From NCBI GenBank assembly GCA_902602185.1, contig CACKPV010000001.1:234785-298784 (forward strand): DNA of 64,000 nucleotides, in the 5' to 3' direction. The notes beneath the pieces were generated by a model. The model did no database searches and was not told the origin of the DNA. It worked only from the letters and a program-made list of their open reading frames with translations. The stretch comes from an uncultured SAR86 cluster bacterium. Its GTDB lineage: Bacteria; Pseudomonadota; Gammaproteobacteria; Magnimaribacterales; D2472. The position numbers and the translations under genes were made by a program. The first letter of the stretch is position 1. Every line of letters begins with the position of its first letter. Positions 16,131 through 25,280 of this stretch are shown here, piece by piece.

Positions 16131-16658
16131 TTATTTAGTTTTCTTTTTCGGAGAGAGCACCATTTGAAGTTGTCTTCCCTCAAGGGAGGGTTCTTGGTCA
16201 ACTTGTGAGATTTCCTCTAATTCCAACTTAATTTTCTTTAAAAGTTCTAAGCCTAAATCACTATTTAAGATTTCTCTGCCCCGAAAACGGACGCTTATTT
16301 TAGTCTTATCTCCATCGATAATAAAGCTTTTAATCTTTTTTAGTTTAATGTTGTAATCACCCACATCTGTTGACGGTCTGAACTTAATTTCTTTTAAAGA
16401 ATGTTTTTTTGTTTTTGAGGAAGAAGATTGAATATTTTTTTTCTTTGTAAAAATATATTTTCCATAATCCAATATTTTGCAAACAATAGGATCTGCACCT
16501 TTTGGTGATACTTGCACTAAATCCATTTCAGCTGTCTCGGCAAGCTTAATTGCCTCTTTAATGCTTACTATGCCTTGTTTATCTCCATCTTGATTTATTA
16601 GCATTACATTTTCTGCTGAAATATCATCATTTATAAGTGCTTGATTCTTTTTAGACAA
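16131..16658 (-). CDS. infC: Translation initiation factor IF-3, TTG start
   Basis: A 175-residue IF-3. The N-terminal domain contains LVQVSPKGADPIVCKILDYG, the linker is Lys/Ser-rich (about residues 76-90), and the C-terminal domain carries EIKFRPSTDVGDYNIKLKK and VRFRGREI. The reading frame begins with TTG at 16658, preceded by AAAGG at suitable spacing. There is no ATG that would keep the family's full N-terminus. IF-3 rejects non-canonical start codons, and in E. coli infC begins with AUU to allow self-repression; a TTG start would work the same way. The 114-base gap upstream should hold the promoter, but I could not assign boxes confidently. Confidence 0.96.
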   Translation of the reverse strand: MSKKNQALINDDISAENVMLINQDGDKQGIVSIKEAIKLAETAEMDLVQVSPKGADPIVCKILDYGKYIFTKKKNIQSSSSKTKKHSLKEIKFRPSTDVGDYNIKLKKIKSFIIDGDKTKISVRFRGREILNSDLGLELLKKIKLELEEISQVDQEPSLEGRQLQMVLSPKKKTK

Positions 16659-16772
16659 CAGAAGGACCTTTAGGATGTTTCAATTACTATAAAATATAAA
16701 AAGTGAGAAAATAGTGAAGCATTCATATTTGAAGTGATGATTTTAAACTAAATAAAAACATAAATACAAATT

Positions 16773-17372
16773 TTAAGGTTGAAGTAAGTAAGTTTTCCAC
16801 TTATTGTCATCAAATTCAAAAACTTCTCTTTTATTCAATCGAAATTTTTGCCCTTCCCAAAACTCAAAATAATAGGGTACAAATGAATAGCCTCCCCAAT
16901 AATTGGGTCTCTGATGTAATAACTCTTCATCTTTGATGACTTCCTCATAACCTCTCCTAATACTCTCAAAAGAATCAATTTTTTGAGATTGTTTAGAACT
17001 AATTGCCAAAGCATTTTTCTCCTTTGTGCGCTTTGAAAAATGCCAATCAGAAAAACCTGATTGCGTTTTTTGAAGAGTAGCTTTAATTCGAACTTGCGTA
17101 TTTGTTTGATGCCAAAAAAATAATCCTGTGATTTGATTATGTCCAGCAAAGTCTTCTGCCTTATTTGAATTATAGTTTGAAAAAAAGATCCATTGATCAT
17201 CCTTTATGTATTTCAAATTAACAAACCTTGATTCCACTTCATCAGTTTTTGGATTAAATGAGCTGATGGCAATAGCTTCAATATTTTTTTGTTTTTTTTC
17301 TAATGCTTGTTGATATTTATTTAAAAATATCTTGTAAGGTTGTTCCCTATTTAGATCGATAAATTCTATCAT
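16773..17372 (-). CDS. pdxH: Pyridoxamine 5'-phosphate oxidase
   Basis: A 199-residue FMN enzyme that oxidises pyridoxine or pyridoxamine 5'-phosphate to pyridoxal 5'-phosphate. The C-terminal signature is clear: RPNYWGGYSFVPYYFEFWEG at about residues 154-173, followed by FRLNKREVF and a terminal W..YLLQP. The N-terminal half shows the FMN-binding pattern (ESRFVNLKYI, WIFFSNYNSNKAEDF). Slightly shorter than E. coli PdxH (218). It sits 9 bases after the polysaccharide-export gene and before the infC operon. Confidence 0.93.
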   Translation of the reverse strand: MIEFIDLNREQPYKIFLNKYQQALEKKQKNIEAIAISSFNPKTDEVESRFVNLKYIKDDQWIFFSNYNSNKAEDFAGHNQITGLFFWHQTNTQVRIKATLQKTQSGFSDWHFSKRTKEKNALAISSKQSQKIDSFESIRRGYEEVIKDEELLHQRPNYWGGYSFVPYYFEFWEGQKFRLNKREVFEFDDNKWKTYLLQP

Positions 17373-17381
17373 CCGGAAAAT

Positions 17382-19190
17382 TTAATTATTAGAAATAGAA
17401 TTTAGAGAAGCCAAAGATATGGCAAGACTACTAACAATTGGGGCCATAACCGAAGTGAATTCAATGCCATCGATTTGTTTTAAATTTCGAGGAATATAAA
17501 TAACGGATCCTGCATATAGATCTGCATTAGTGCTTCCAAATTTTCTTACTTTTACTCTCTGACTCTCCCCATTGGGATACACAATAATAACTGATGAACT
17601 ATCGGCATATTCATTCAGACCTCCTGACTTCATGATGTAATCAGCTAGGGAGAGTGTTTCATCATAAACATAAGTTCCTGGATTAAGAGTTTCACCAAAT
17701 ACATAAATAACTTTTTTATAATATGGCACATGAATGCGGTCACCAGGAGAAAGCTTGTAATTGGATTCGGGATTAGCATTTAACTTTTCTTGAGAGAATT
17801 CCGTTACTATTCTTCCTTGAGCTGAAATTTCTTTAAATTGCTCCAACAAAATAGGAAGAGAACCGATATCTTCAGTTCGTGAGACACTTCCAAGGTTTGC
17901 AAGGGACTTTATTGCATCATTATAAAGCCTTGAATTAAATTCTTTTTCAAGTTTCTTAGCATCTTCATTAAACAAAGCAGCACCATAGACATAAGCATCT
18001 TTTTTAAATCCACCAAATTTAGTTATCAGTGACAAAATTGTATCGTTTTGATTAATATAGTACTCACCGGGATATTTCACAGCACCACTAACAACAACAG
18101 GATCATCAATAAAGTCCTCAAATTCACTCAAAAATAGTTCATCAGAGTTATAGTTTCTATATTTAATAAATACCCTATCATTTGCAACGAGTTTGATCTC
18201 TCTTGGAGAGTTTACAGTTCCACTAATCATCTCAAGAGAGTTATCTATCTCTCTAATTAAGGAAAACTCTTTATTCTTATTAGCTTTACTAGATACTCCA
18301 CCAGAAATATTGATAATATCTGATACCGTTTCACCGTCTTTGAATTCGTAAATACCCTGTCTATTTAGTGCACCGACTAGGGGAATAAAGTTATTTGATG
18401 GTTCAATAATAATCGAATCGCCAGATCGAAGAGAAATATTTGATGTTGTGTCTCCAGAGACAAAAATATCATATAGATCTAGTTGGTGAACAACCTCTCC
18501 CTTTCTTTTGATTATCACATTTCTATAAGAACCATTTTTAGCTATGCCACCAGCAGAATTTAAAACATGAATGATATTGGAATAACCGCTTACGACATAA
18601 ATACCTGGATTTTCTACAAAACCTGTTACTAAGACATTTATATCTCTGACCTCACGGAGTGTTAATATCGCATTAGTGTTTAATAATGCACTAGACAATG
18701 CACTATTGAGTTTTTCATTAGCTTGATTTATCGTTAGTCCTGCAAAATTAATCTTTCCAACTTCTGGCAGAACTATACTTCCTGACCTATCAATCCTTAA
18801 ATCAAAATTCTGATTAGAGTCACCCAAATATTGAATAAAAATAACATCATCAACATCAAGAATATAATTTGATGATGCAGCAGGATCATTAATAGGCATA
18901 AAGGTTGATGAGTAGGTTGAAAAAAAAGAAGATCCAAATATTTCTAACTCTCCATCTGAAATGGTTGCTTCTTTTTGGAGTGATGAATCAAAAGATTCAT
19001 AATCTTTTTGATTTATCTGTGAATCTGATATCTGATCAAGATTTAACTCTGATTTGAGACTCTCTGGTAAAGAATTTAAAAAGTTCTGATCAATATTTTG
19101 TGCATATGTTGGAAAAGAAAGGTTCAACAGAAAATAAAAAAAGAAAACTCGTTTAGAACTTAATATATCTGTTTCTCTCAAATTAAACAT
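17382..19190 (-). CDS. KpsD/Wza-type polysaccharide export outer-membrane protein with several SLBB domains
   Basis: A 602-residue exported protein. A hydrophobic leader (FFFYFLLNLSFPTYAQ) ends near residue 31, with no lipobox Cys. The polysaccharide-export domain begins near DPAASSNYILDVDDVIFIQYLG (about 83-104), with DRSGSIVLPEVGKINFAG. SLBB repeats follow: VTGFVENPGIY, VGALNRQGIYEF, VSGAVKYPGEYY and FGETLNPGTYVYD. The C-terminus has a hydrophobic segment (PIVSSLAISLASL). Size and lack of a lipid anchor favour KpsD over Wza. It should form the outer-membrane outlet for the capsule exporter encoded by the three genes upstream. Confidence 0.9.
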   Translation of the reverse strand: MFNLRETDILSSKRVFFFYFLLNLSFPTYAQNIDQNFLNSLPESLKSELNLDQISDSQINQKDYESFDSSLQKEATISDGELEIFGSSFFSTYSSTFMPINDPAASSNYILDVDDVIFIQYLGDSNQNFDLRIDRSGSIVLPEVGKINFAGLTINQANEKLNSALSSALLNTNAILTLREVRDINVLVTGFVENPGIYVVSGYSNIIHVLNSAGGIAKNGSYRNVIIKRKGEVVHQLDLYDIFVSGDTTSNISLRSGDSIIIEPSNNFIPLVGALNRQGIYEFKDGETVSDIINISGGVSSKANKNKEFSLIREIDNSLEMISGTVNSPREIKLVANDRVFIKYRNYNSDELFLSEFEDFIDDPVVVSGAVKYPGEYYINQNDTILSLITKFGGFKKDAYVYGAALFNEDAKKLEKEFNSRLYNDAIKSLANLGSVSRTEDIGSLPILLEQFKEISAQGRIVTEFSQEKLNANPESNYKLSPGDRIHVPYYKKVIYVFGETLNPGTYVYDETLSLADYIMKSGGLNEYADSSSVIIVYPNGESQRVKVRKFGSTNADLYAGSVIYIPRNLKQIDGIEFTSVMAPIVSSLAISLASLNSISNN

Positions 19191-19213
19191 TCCATGATTA
19201 TAAGGATTCTTTT

Positions 19214-20179
19214 TTAATAAATGAAATTATCTCTCATTTTTATAAGAACTTTAATCATCAAAAAAACTAAAAAAATTGAGACAAAGAAAAGAAAAGTCTT
19301 GAGCAAAACTCTTTTCCTTTCTGGATTTATTGCTAATTTGGGCTCAGCAATAATCCTTAAATTATCTGTGATGGATAATGAGTCCATCTTGGAATCAAAG
19401 ATTTCACTTACAAGCATTTTTGAGCTAGACGAATTTACATCTGTAAGAGTGCTAGTTGGGAGTTGAGGAGATATTGAATCCTCAACAAGAGTATAATTAA
19501 GGCATTTGTTATAAAAAGCACTTGATTTAGAGTAAATTAAATCATTTGCTGAAGTAAACTTATCGATATTTATTTCTTTGTCAAAATCCTGGTCAATATA
19601 GACCTCATTAATATCTTCTGACTTAGAAATAGCTAATTCACATCTTTTCTTTGCTAGAGCAATTGTGGCCGAAAGCCTCTCTCTCTTATCAAAGAACTCA
19701 GAGGAGATATATATTAAAGCTATGTTTGCTTTTAGTGCATGATTAGATGAGAAACCGAATGTTTCAATTTCAATTGCTTGAGAGTCATCAATTATTTTAA
19801 CGTTGGTTATATCTAAAAAATAATCATGAAATCTTTTTTTAAAAATGGTTCCATATCTTGAAAATAAACGCACATCTTTTGACATATAAAACTCATCAAC
19901 GTCTACCAAATCATAAAACTGAGAGCTTGCATCATTTGATTCAAGAAAAGACTTAAGTTGATACAAGGATTCAGGTGAGTCGGAGATCAATGAGCTAAAC
20001 AACGAATTATTGAAGTTTGTTGATATATCTTGATCCTGAACACTAATTAATGATGTTGATTTATATGATGGACTTACAAGAAAAATAATACCAAAAATGA
20101 AAATAACAGAAGTTATAAAAGAAAGGTTCTTTACACCAAATTTTTCTAAGAAGTGTTCAACGGTATTAAAGATATTCAT
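19214..20179 (-). CDS. KpsE/Wzz-like polysaccharide co-polymerase inner-membrane protein
   Basis: A 321-residue protein with one membrane helix near each end (about 20-37, FITSVIFIFGIIFLVSP; and about 297-312, FLFFVSIFLVFLMI) and a long periplasmic helical region between. This is the topology of KpsE/Wzz-type proteins, which link the inner-membrane ABC exporter to the outer-membrane channel. YKSTSLISVQ after the first helix fits the family. It is shorter than KpsE (about 380), and the membrane-proximal Pro-rich motif is only weakly visible. The gene overlaps the KpsT-like gene by 4 bases. Confidence 0.75.
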   Translation of the reverse strand: MNIFNTVEHFLEKFGVKNLSFITSVIFIFGIIFLVSPSYKSTSLISVQDQDISTNFNNSLFSSLISDSPESLYQLKSFLESNDASSQFYDLVDVDEFYMSKDVRLFSRYGTIFKKRFHDYFLDITNVKIIDDSQAIEIETFGFSSNHALKANIALIYISSEFFDKRERLSATIALAKKRCELAISKSEDINEVYIDQDFDKEINIDKFTSANDLIYSKSSAFYNKCLNYTLVEDSISPQLPTSTLTDVNSSSSKMLVSEIFDSKMDSLSITDNLRIIAEPKLAINPERKRVLLKTFLFFVSIFLVFLMIKVLIKMRDNFIY

Positions 20180-20763
20180 GTTACTCGGGTTCTAAATTCG
20201 TTAAAATCATTATAACATCCGTTAAATTCTTGCTCCTTAAAGACTAAATATTGTTCAAAATATTGAGCTTTTACAGGAAGGCTGTCTGTAAAAAATACAT
20301 ACTTATTTTCTTCACTAATTTGTTTAACGATATTTGATAGTTTTTTAATCTCAATATTTGAGGATAAACTCTTAAACCTTGTACTGTTGTCGGGAAAAGG
20401 GAAATAGTTAAGAATTTTCAAACCTTTGATTGCTTTGAAAAAAGTAATAATTGCCACAAAATCCCAAAGATTTTGATCGCATTTTTGCTTAGGTAACCTT
20501 GGAAGATTTTTTATGATTGATAAGAATTCATTATCAAAAACTTCTTCCGATATGCCACTCGATATGCAATGAAAATTAAAATTATCTTTTATCGATAGGC
20601 TTGGATGAAAAAAGAAGGGAGAGAAAATCTCTCCAATTTTATTACTTTTTAAAATTCTATTTACTATAAATTGATCAATTGAAGAATTCTTGGTTTCTAC
20701 ATATATTACAGACTTTGAGTTTTGTAAAAGTCCAAAATATTCCTTTTCTTGCAATATATTCAT
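20176..20763 (-). CDS. Degenerate KpsT-like ABC ATPase homologue without catalytic motifs
   Basis: A 195-residue protein in the place of the capsule-export ATPase KpsT, between KpsM- and KpsE-like genes with 4-base overlaps on both sides. Aligned by eye with remembered KpsT, the frame matches: LLQNSKSVIYVETKNSSID stands where KpsT has its Walker A strand and loop, LSIKDNFNFHC matches LTGRENVKFVARL, and RFKSLSSNIE, KYVFFTDSLPV and YLVFKEQEFNGCYNDFNEF match the KpsT C-terminus. Walker A, the signature motif, Walker B and the switch His (D in FFTDS) are all absent. It may be an inactive structural subunit, or an unrelated protein; the alignment was not computed. Confidence 0.55.
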   Translation of the reverse strand: MNILQEKEYFGLLQNSKSVIYVETKNSSIDQFIVNRILKSNKIGEIFSPFFFHPSLSIKDNFNFHCISSGISEEVFDNEFLSIIKNLPRLPKQKCDQNLWDFVAIITFFKAIKGLKILNYFPFPDNSTRFKSLSSNIEIKKLSNIVKQISEENKYVFFTDSLPVKAQYFEQYLVFKEQEFNGCYNDFNEFRTRVT

Positions 20764-21551
20764 TTCATTTTATAAATCAACTCTAATCTCATGAGCGTAA
20801 CGAAAATACAAGTTACAAATAGAAATAATAGGAACAAACCAACATAATTTAAATCTACAAAGCCACCATAAATTCCTGAATAAGACTCTCTTAAAAATTC
20901 ATTAATGTGAACGATAGGATTAAAAAGTAAATAACTTTTTAGGGGCTCTGGCATTATGGTAATTGGAAAGATAATATTTGACGCAAAAAATAGTGCTTGC
21001 ATGAAAAAGTTTGTGAAGTTTATAAAAACTTGAGAATCGACAAATAAAAATTTTAGTAGATAACTAAATAAAACGGCAAATGCACATATTAAAAAAAATC
21101 CTATAGCCAAGGTCATTAACTTAATTTCAATCCCAAAAAAATAAATTAATAAGATTGTAAAAAGGAATCTTGCAAGAGCCTGCAAAAGGGATGTAAATAT
21201 ATGAGCAATTGATATAAATAATATATTCCCATATGACTTAAATTTAAAAAAGTTATTATTAATCTCTCTAGCAAGAAGAGTTTGGACAAGAGTGGACAGA
21301 TTTATCCAAAATAAAAAAATAAAAACGAAATACTCTATATCAAATAAGCCGCGGGCACCTCGTAAACCAATTGAAAAAATGTAGCTGATAGCATAAACAA
21401 TTATTAGGGGGCTAAATGTATTCCAAATTATCCCGAAATTTATATAAATGCCTCTATAAGAAATTGCCATATTTCCATTCGATGACATCGATGAGAAGTT
21501 AAGAAGAATCAATGATAAAATCCTATTGCTAGTTTTGGTTAAGGTATGCAT
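20760..21551 (-). CDS. KpsM-like ABC-2 polysaccharide export permease
   Basis: A 263-residue inner-membrane protein with six predicted helices. Family marks include GIIWNTFSPLIIVYAISYIF in the first helix region and FNPIVHINEFLRESY near residues 216-230, the conserved KpsM/Wzm motif. It should form the membrane channel of an ABC exporter for capsule or O-antigen polysaccharide. Its partner ATPase appears degenerate (20176-20763). It starts the leftward export operon, about 50 bases from the divergent glycosyltransferase gene, and that short gap must hold both promoters. Confidence 0.88.
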   Translation of the reverse strand: MHTLTKTSNRILSLILLNFSSMSSNGNMAISYRGIYINFGIIWNTFSPLIIVYAISYIFSIGLRGARGLFDIEYFVFIFLFWINLSTLVQTLLAREINNNFFKFKSYGNILFISIAHIFTSLLQALARFLFTILLIYFFGIEIKLMTLAIGFFLICAFAVLFSYLLKFLFVDSQVFINFTNFFMQALFFASNIIFPITIMPEPLKSYLLFNPIVHINEFLRESYSGIYGGFVDLNYVGLFLLFLFVTCIFVTLMRLELIYKMK

Positions 21552-21602
21552 CTCATGATTTTAACTGAAAAAGTACTAATTAAGAATTAGGCCTGAACTG
21601 TT

Positions 21603-22502
21603 GTGAATAATAATAAAGTAGCCATAATCCTTTGCATCAAAGATAATTTTGATTATCTCGAAGAGCAATTAGATTCAATATTTGCTCAAGATTATAAGAA
21701 TTTTGATATTTTCTTGAGCGATGATAGCTTAACTAATGCAGTCACTCATATTCTTAAAAAGTATCGAGTTACATATTTGGAAGGGCCAAAGAAAGGGTTT
21801 GCAGTTAATTTCATATCTACGCTGATTAATATTCCTGATGATTATTCTTTTTATGCTTTTGCGGATCAGGACGATATATGGCTTGAGAATAAATTAAGTT
21901 ATGGCATAGATATTCTTTTGAAACAAAACATGAATAACCCTAACCTATTTTGCGGTAGGACTGTTCTGGTTAATCATTATGGTAAGAAAATAGGAATGTC
22001 ACCTCTCTTTAAGAAGAGTCCATCTTTTAAAAATGCATTAGTGCAATCAATTGCGGGCGGTAATACTATGATATTTAATTCCAAAACTAAGGATCTGTTG
22101 AAACAGGTTGATCTGAGTAAAACTGTTGTAAGTCATGATTGGATTACTTATTTGTTTGTCTCAGCTGTAAGTGGAAAAGTAATTTATGAGCAAGAGCCAC
22201 TTATAAAATACAGGATTCATGATAAAAATCTTGTTGGATCAAATATAGGTTTTAAAGCTTTTTTCAAAAGATTTAGCATTTTTTATAACGGCAGCTGGAT
22301 GAAGTGGATAAATGCAAATATTGAACAATTAAACAATATAGTTTTAACTGATAATAAAAATCATTTAGAAATATTTATAAAAATGAGAGAGAGTAGAAAC
22401 TTTTTAAAAAGATTAAACTACCTGTTCAGATATAAATTTTATAGACAAACATTTATGGGTGAAATTACCCTATTCATGATGGTGTTATTGAGGAAATTAT
22501 AG
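21603..22502 (+). CDS. Family 2 glycosyltransferase (rhamnosyltransferase-like)
   Basis: A 299-residue GT-A fold enzyme. The N-terminus VAIILCIKDNFDYLEEQLDS is followed by FLSDDS and the metal-binding FADQDDIWLENKL near residues 86-98, typical of rhamnosyltransferase-like GT2 proteins. The C-terminal half contains SHDWITYLFV and IKYRIHDKNLVG, also seen in that group. The start is GTG. It opens the rightward operon and is 2 bases before rmlB, so transfer of rhamnose made by the neighbouring pathway is plausible but inferred. Confidence 0.9.
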   Translation: MNNNKVAIILCIKDNFDYLEEQLDSIFAQDYKNFDIFLSDDSLTNAVTHILKKYRVTYLEGPKKGFAVNFISTLINIPDDYSFYAFADQDDIWLENKLSYGIDILLKQNMNNPNLFCGRTVLVNHYGKKIGMSPLFKKSPSFKNALVQSIAGGNTMIFNSKTKDLLKQVDLSKTVVSHDWITYLFVSAVSGKVIYEQEPLIKYRIHDKNLVGSNIGFKAFFKRFSIFYNGSWMKWINANIEQLNNIVLTDNKNHLEIFIKMRESRNFLKRLNYLFRYKFYRQTFMGEITLFMMVLLRKL

Positions 22503-22504
22503 TT

Positions 22505-23536
22505 ATGAAAAATATCTTGGTGACTGGTGGTTCCGGATTTATTGGATCTAACTTTGTAAGTTTTCTCATTGAAAAAGGGAACAAGGTTATTAATCTAGAT
22601 AAACTGACCTATGCAGGAAACGAAAAAAATAATCAGCATCTTTTGAGTAATGATCTTTATGAATTCATCTGTGGAGATATAAATGATGAAGAGCTTGTTC
22701 GAGACATATTAAAAAATAATAATATTGACTGCTTAGTAAATTTTGCAGCAGAGAGCCATGTCGATAACTCTATAAATACACCCGATGAATTTTTAAAAAC
22801 TAATATTATGGGTACTTTTATATTACTGCAAGAAGCTCTGATGCACTCAAAAAGATATAAAAATTTTAGATTCTTACATGTTTCAACTGATGAGGTTTAT
22901 GGATCATTAAAACTCAGTGATCTGCCTTTTTCCGAATCAAATAAATATAGTCCAAATAGTCCTTATTCAGCCTCAAAAGCGTCATCTGATCATCTTGTGA
23001 GAGCTTGGCATAAGACCTTTGGTCTGAATGTCATAACAACCAATTGTTCAAATAATTATGGGCCCAAACAAAATCCTGAAAAATTAATCCCTCTTACAAT
23101 AACGAATGCAATAAATGGCAAAAAAATTCCTCTATTTGGTGACGGATCTAATATAAGAGATTGGCTATATGTAACGGATCATTGTAAAGCTATATATAAA
23201 ACTATGCTTAGGGGTAAAACTGGTGAGGTTTACAATATTGGTGGTAATAATGAGAAAACAAATAAATATATCGTTAACAAAATTTGTAGTATTTTAGATG
23301 ACGTTTTGCCAGTAAAGAAAAATAAAAATATGCCTAAGAACATGAATTCATATTCTGAGTTGATTGAAAATGTTAAAGATAGGCCCGGTCATGATTTTAG
23401 ATACAGCATAGACAATACAAAAATCAAAGAACAGCTTAATTGGGAGCCAGCTGAAACGTTTGAATCAGGAATACTTAAAACTGTTAACTGGTATTTAGAA
23501 AATTTTGATAGCTATAATGATAGCAGTTTAGACTGA
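22505..23536 (+). CDS. rmlB: dTDP-glucose 4,6-dehydratase
   Basis: A 343-residue short-chain dehydrogenase-fold enzyme converting dTDP-glucose to dTDP-4-keto-6-deoxyglucose. The NAD motif GGSGFIGSN is at residues 7-15. FAAESHVDNSI, STDEVYG and the catalytic YSASKAS follow in the expected order, then RDWLYVTDHC and DRPGHDFRYSID near the end. The length matches RmlB. It is second step of the dTDP-L-rhamnose route whose other three genes follow directly. Confidence 0.96.
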   Translation: MKNILVTGGSGFIGSNFVSFLIEKGNKVINLDKLTYAGNEKNNQHLLSNDLYEFICGDINDEELVRDILKNNNIDCLVNFAAESHVDNSINTPDEFLKTNIMGTFILLQEALMHSKRYKNFRFLHVSTDEVYGSLKLSDLPFSESNKYSPNSPYSASKASSDHLVRAWHKTFGLNVITTNCSNNYGPKQNPEKLIPLTITNAINGKKIPLFGDGSNIRDWLYVTDHCKAIYKTMLRGKTGEVYNIGGNNEKTNKYIVNKICSILDDVLPVKKNKNMPKNMNSYSELIENVKDRPGHDFRYSIDNTKIKEQLNWEPAETFESGILKTVNWYLENFDSYNDSSLD

Positions 23537-24415
23537 ATGAATAGAATCTTACTTCTTGGTGCAGGGGGTCAGCTCGGACAAGAGATAAATAAAGATCTTT
23601 CCAAAAATCATGACATTTTGTCTCTTACAAAAAAGGAATGCGATATAACAAATTATTCTTTTGTAGAGGAAAAAATAAAACTATTCAAACCTAAAGTTAT
23701 TATTAATGCAGCTGCATATACTAATGTAGATGAGGCAGAAAATAATGAATCTCTAACTGACAATATAAATCATTTAGCAGTCGATAATCTTGCAAGGCTT
23801 TCTAAGAATTATAAGGTTGTTCTGATCCATTTCTCTACAGATTATATTTTCAATCATAAAATAAATGAGCCAATAAGTGAGGATGAAAAAAAAGATCCTA
23901 TAAATGTGTATGGTCTTACAAAATATCTCGGAGAAAAATCAATAATAAGAAATATGGAAAATTTCTACATTCTTCGGATTAGTTGGGTGTACGGCAAATA
24001 TGGAAAAAATTTTCCCAAGACAATTTTAAGGCTTGCAAAAAATAAAAAAGAATTAAATATTGTTGGTGATCAAATTGGGTCTCCTACCCCTACTTCACTT
24101 ATAAGTTCAGTAATAAATAAATTGTTAGTGCTTCATTTTAAAGGTGACAATTACTATGGTATTTATAATCTTTCTCCCAGTGGCAGTTGCTCTTGGTATG
24201 AAATAGGAAATTTCATATTGGAGCGTTTGAAAGACAAAAAAAATTTTAAACTTAAAACAATTAATAAAATTTCATCTAAGGAATTTAAGTCTCTGGCAAA
24301 AAGACCAAAATACTCATATTTAGATAATTCGAAGATTCAGAAAGTTCTTAATGTTAACATTCGTGATTGGAAATATTATTTGAAAGATTTTATAGATAGT
24401 AATTATGAAAATTAA
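23537..24415 (+). CDS. rmlD: dTDP-4-dehydrorhamnose reductase
   Basis: A 292-residue NAD(P)H-dependent reductase forming dTDP-L-rhamnose. The N-terminal motif is LGAGGQLGQ. NAAAYTNVDEAE, HFSTDYIF and the catalytic YGLTKYLGE, then RISWVYG, are the RmlD hallmarks. The start codon follows the rmlB stop with no gap, and its end overlaps rmlA by 11 bases. Confidence 0.96.
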   Translation: MNRILLLGAGGQLGQEINKDLSKNHDILSLTKKECDITNYSFVEEKIKLFKPKVIINAAAYTNVDEAENNESLTDNINHLAVDNLARLSKNYKVVLIHFSTDYIFNHKINEPISEDEKKDPINVYGLTKYLGEKSIIRNMENFYILRISWVYGKYGKNFPKTILRLAKNKKELNIVGDQIGSPTPTSLISSVINKLLVLHFKGDNYYGIYNLSPSGSCSWYEIGNFILERLKDKKNFKLKTINKISSKEFKSLAKRPKYSYLDNSKIQKVLNVNIRDWKYYLKDFIDSNYEN

Positions 24416-25280
24416 CAGAAAAGGAATAATTCTTGCAGGAGGATCAGGCTCAAGACTCTATCCATCAACAAAAGCCATTTCAAAACAACTTGTGCCTGTA
24501 TATGACAAACCGATGATTTATTATCCATTATGCACTTTGATGGAAATGAATATTAAAGAAATTTGTATAATTTCCACTCCTGAACATATAGGTTTATTTG
24601 AAAAGCTTCTTGGTGATGGTTCAGAGTTTGGACTTAGTTTTACCTATATAGTTCAAAGAAAGCCAAATGGTCTAGCAGAATCATTCTTGCTTGCTGAAGA
24701 TTTCTTAGATGGATCAGCATGCTGTCTTATTCTGGGAGATAATATTTTCATTGGAGAAAGCTTTATAGACAAAATTTCAGAAGCAGTGCAATGCAATCTT
24801 GGGTCATCTATATTTGCTTATAAGGTTAGAGATTCAGAAAGGTTTGGTGTCGTTGAATTCAATGACGATTACAAAGTTATTTCTATTGAAGAGAAGCCAA
24901 AGAATCCAAAATCTAATTATGCTGTCACAGGAATATATTTTTATGATCAAGATGTAGTTGAATATGCCAAGAGCCTTAAGCCTTCTCCGCGAGGTGAATT
25001 AGAAATAACGGACCTAAATAACATTTATTTAAAAAAAGGAAATTTATCTGTTGAAATAATACCTGAAGATTCATATTGGTTAGATGCTGGAACACCTAAG
25101 TCTCTTATGGAAGCATCAAACTTTATTTACGAACTTGAGCAAAATAAAAGTAAAAAGATTTCTTGTCCTGAAGAGATATCAATTAAAAAGGAATGGATTC
25201 TTCCAGATGAGCTTTTAAAAAAAATTGGGAAGACAGAGAATGAATACAATAAATATTTATATAAAAAGTTAAAACCATGA
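24405..25280 (+). CDS. rmlA: Glucose-1-phosphate thymidylyltransferase
   Basis: A 291-residue enzyme making dTDP-glucose from dTTP and glucose 1-phosphate, the entry step for dTDP-rhamnose. The nucleotide-binding loop GGSGSRLYPST and SKQLVPVYDKPMIYYPL lie near the N-terminus. LGDNIF, KPKNPKSNYAVTGIYFYD and YWLDAGTPKSLMEAS follow, all standard RmlA motifs. It overlaps rmlD by 11 bases and rmlC by 4. Confidence 0.97.
   Translation: MKINRKGIILAGGSGSRLYPSTKAISKQLVPVYDKPMIYYPLCTLMEMNIKEICIISTPEHIGLFEKLLGDGSEFGLSFTYIVQRKPNGLAESFLLAEDFLDGSACCLILGDNIFIGESFIDKISEAVQCNLGSSIFAYKVRDSERFGVVEFNDDYKVISIEEKPKNPKSNYAVTGIYFYDQDVVEYAKSLKPSPRGELEITDLNNIYLKKGNLSVEIIPEDSYWLDAGTPKSLMEASNFIYELEQNKSKKISCPEEISIKKEWILPDELLKKIGKTENEYNKYLYKKLKP

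Noticed and set aside
16835..17200. 121-codon frame overlapping pdxH on the same strand
   Set aside because: pdxH carries full family motifs in the other frame; this one has none and would be wholly nested.
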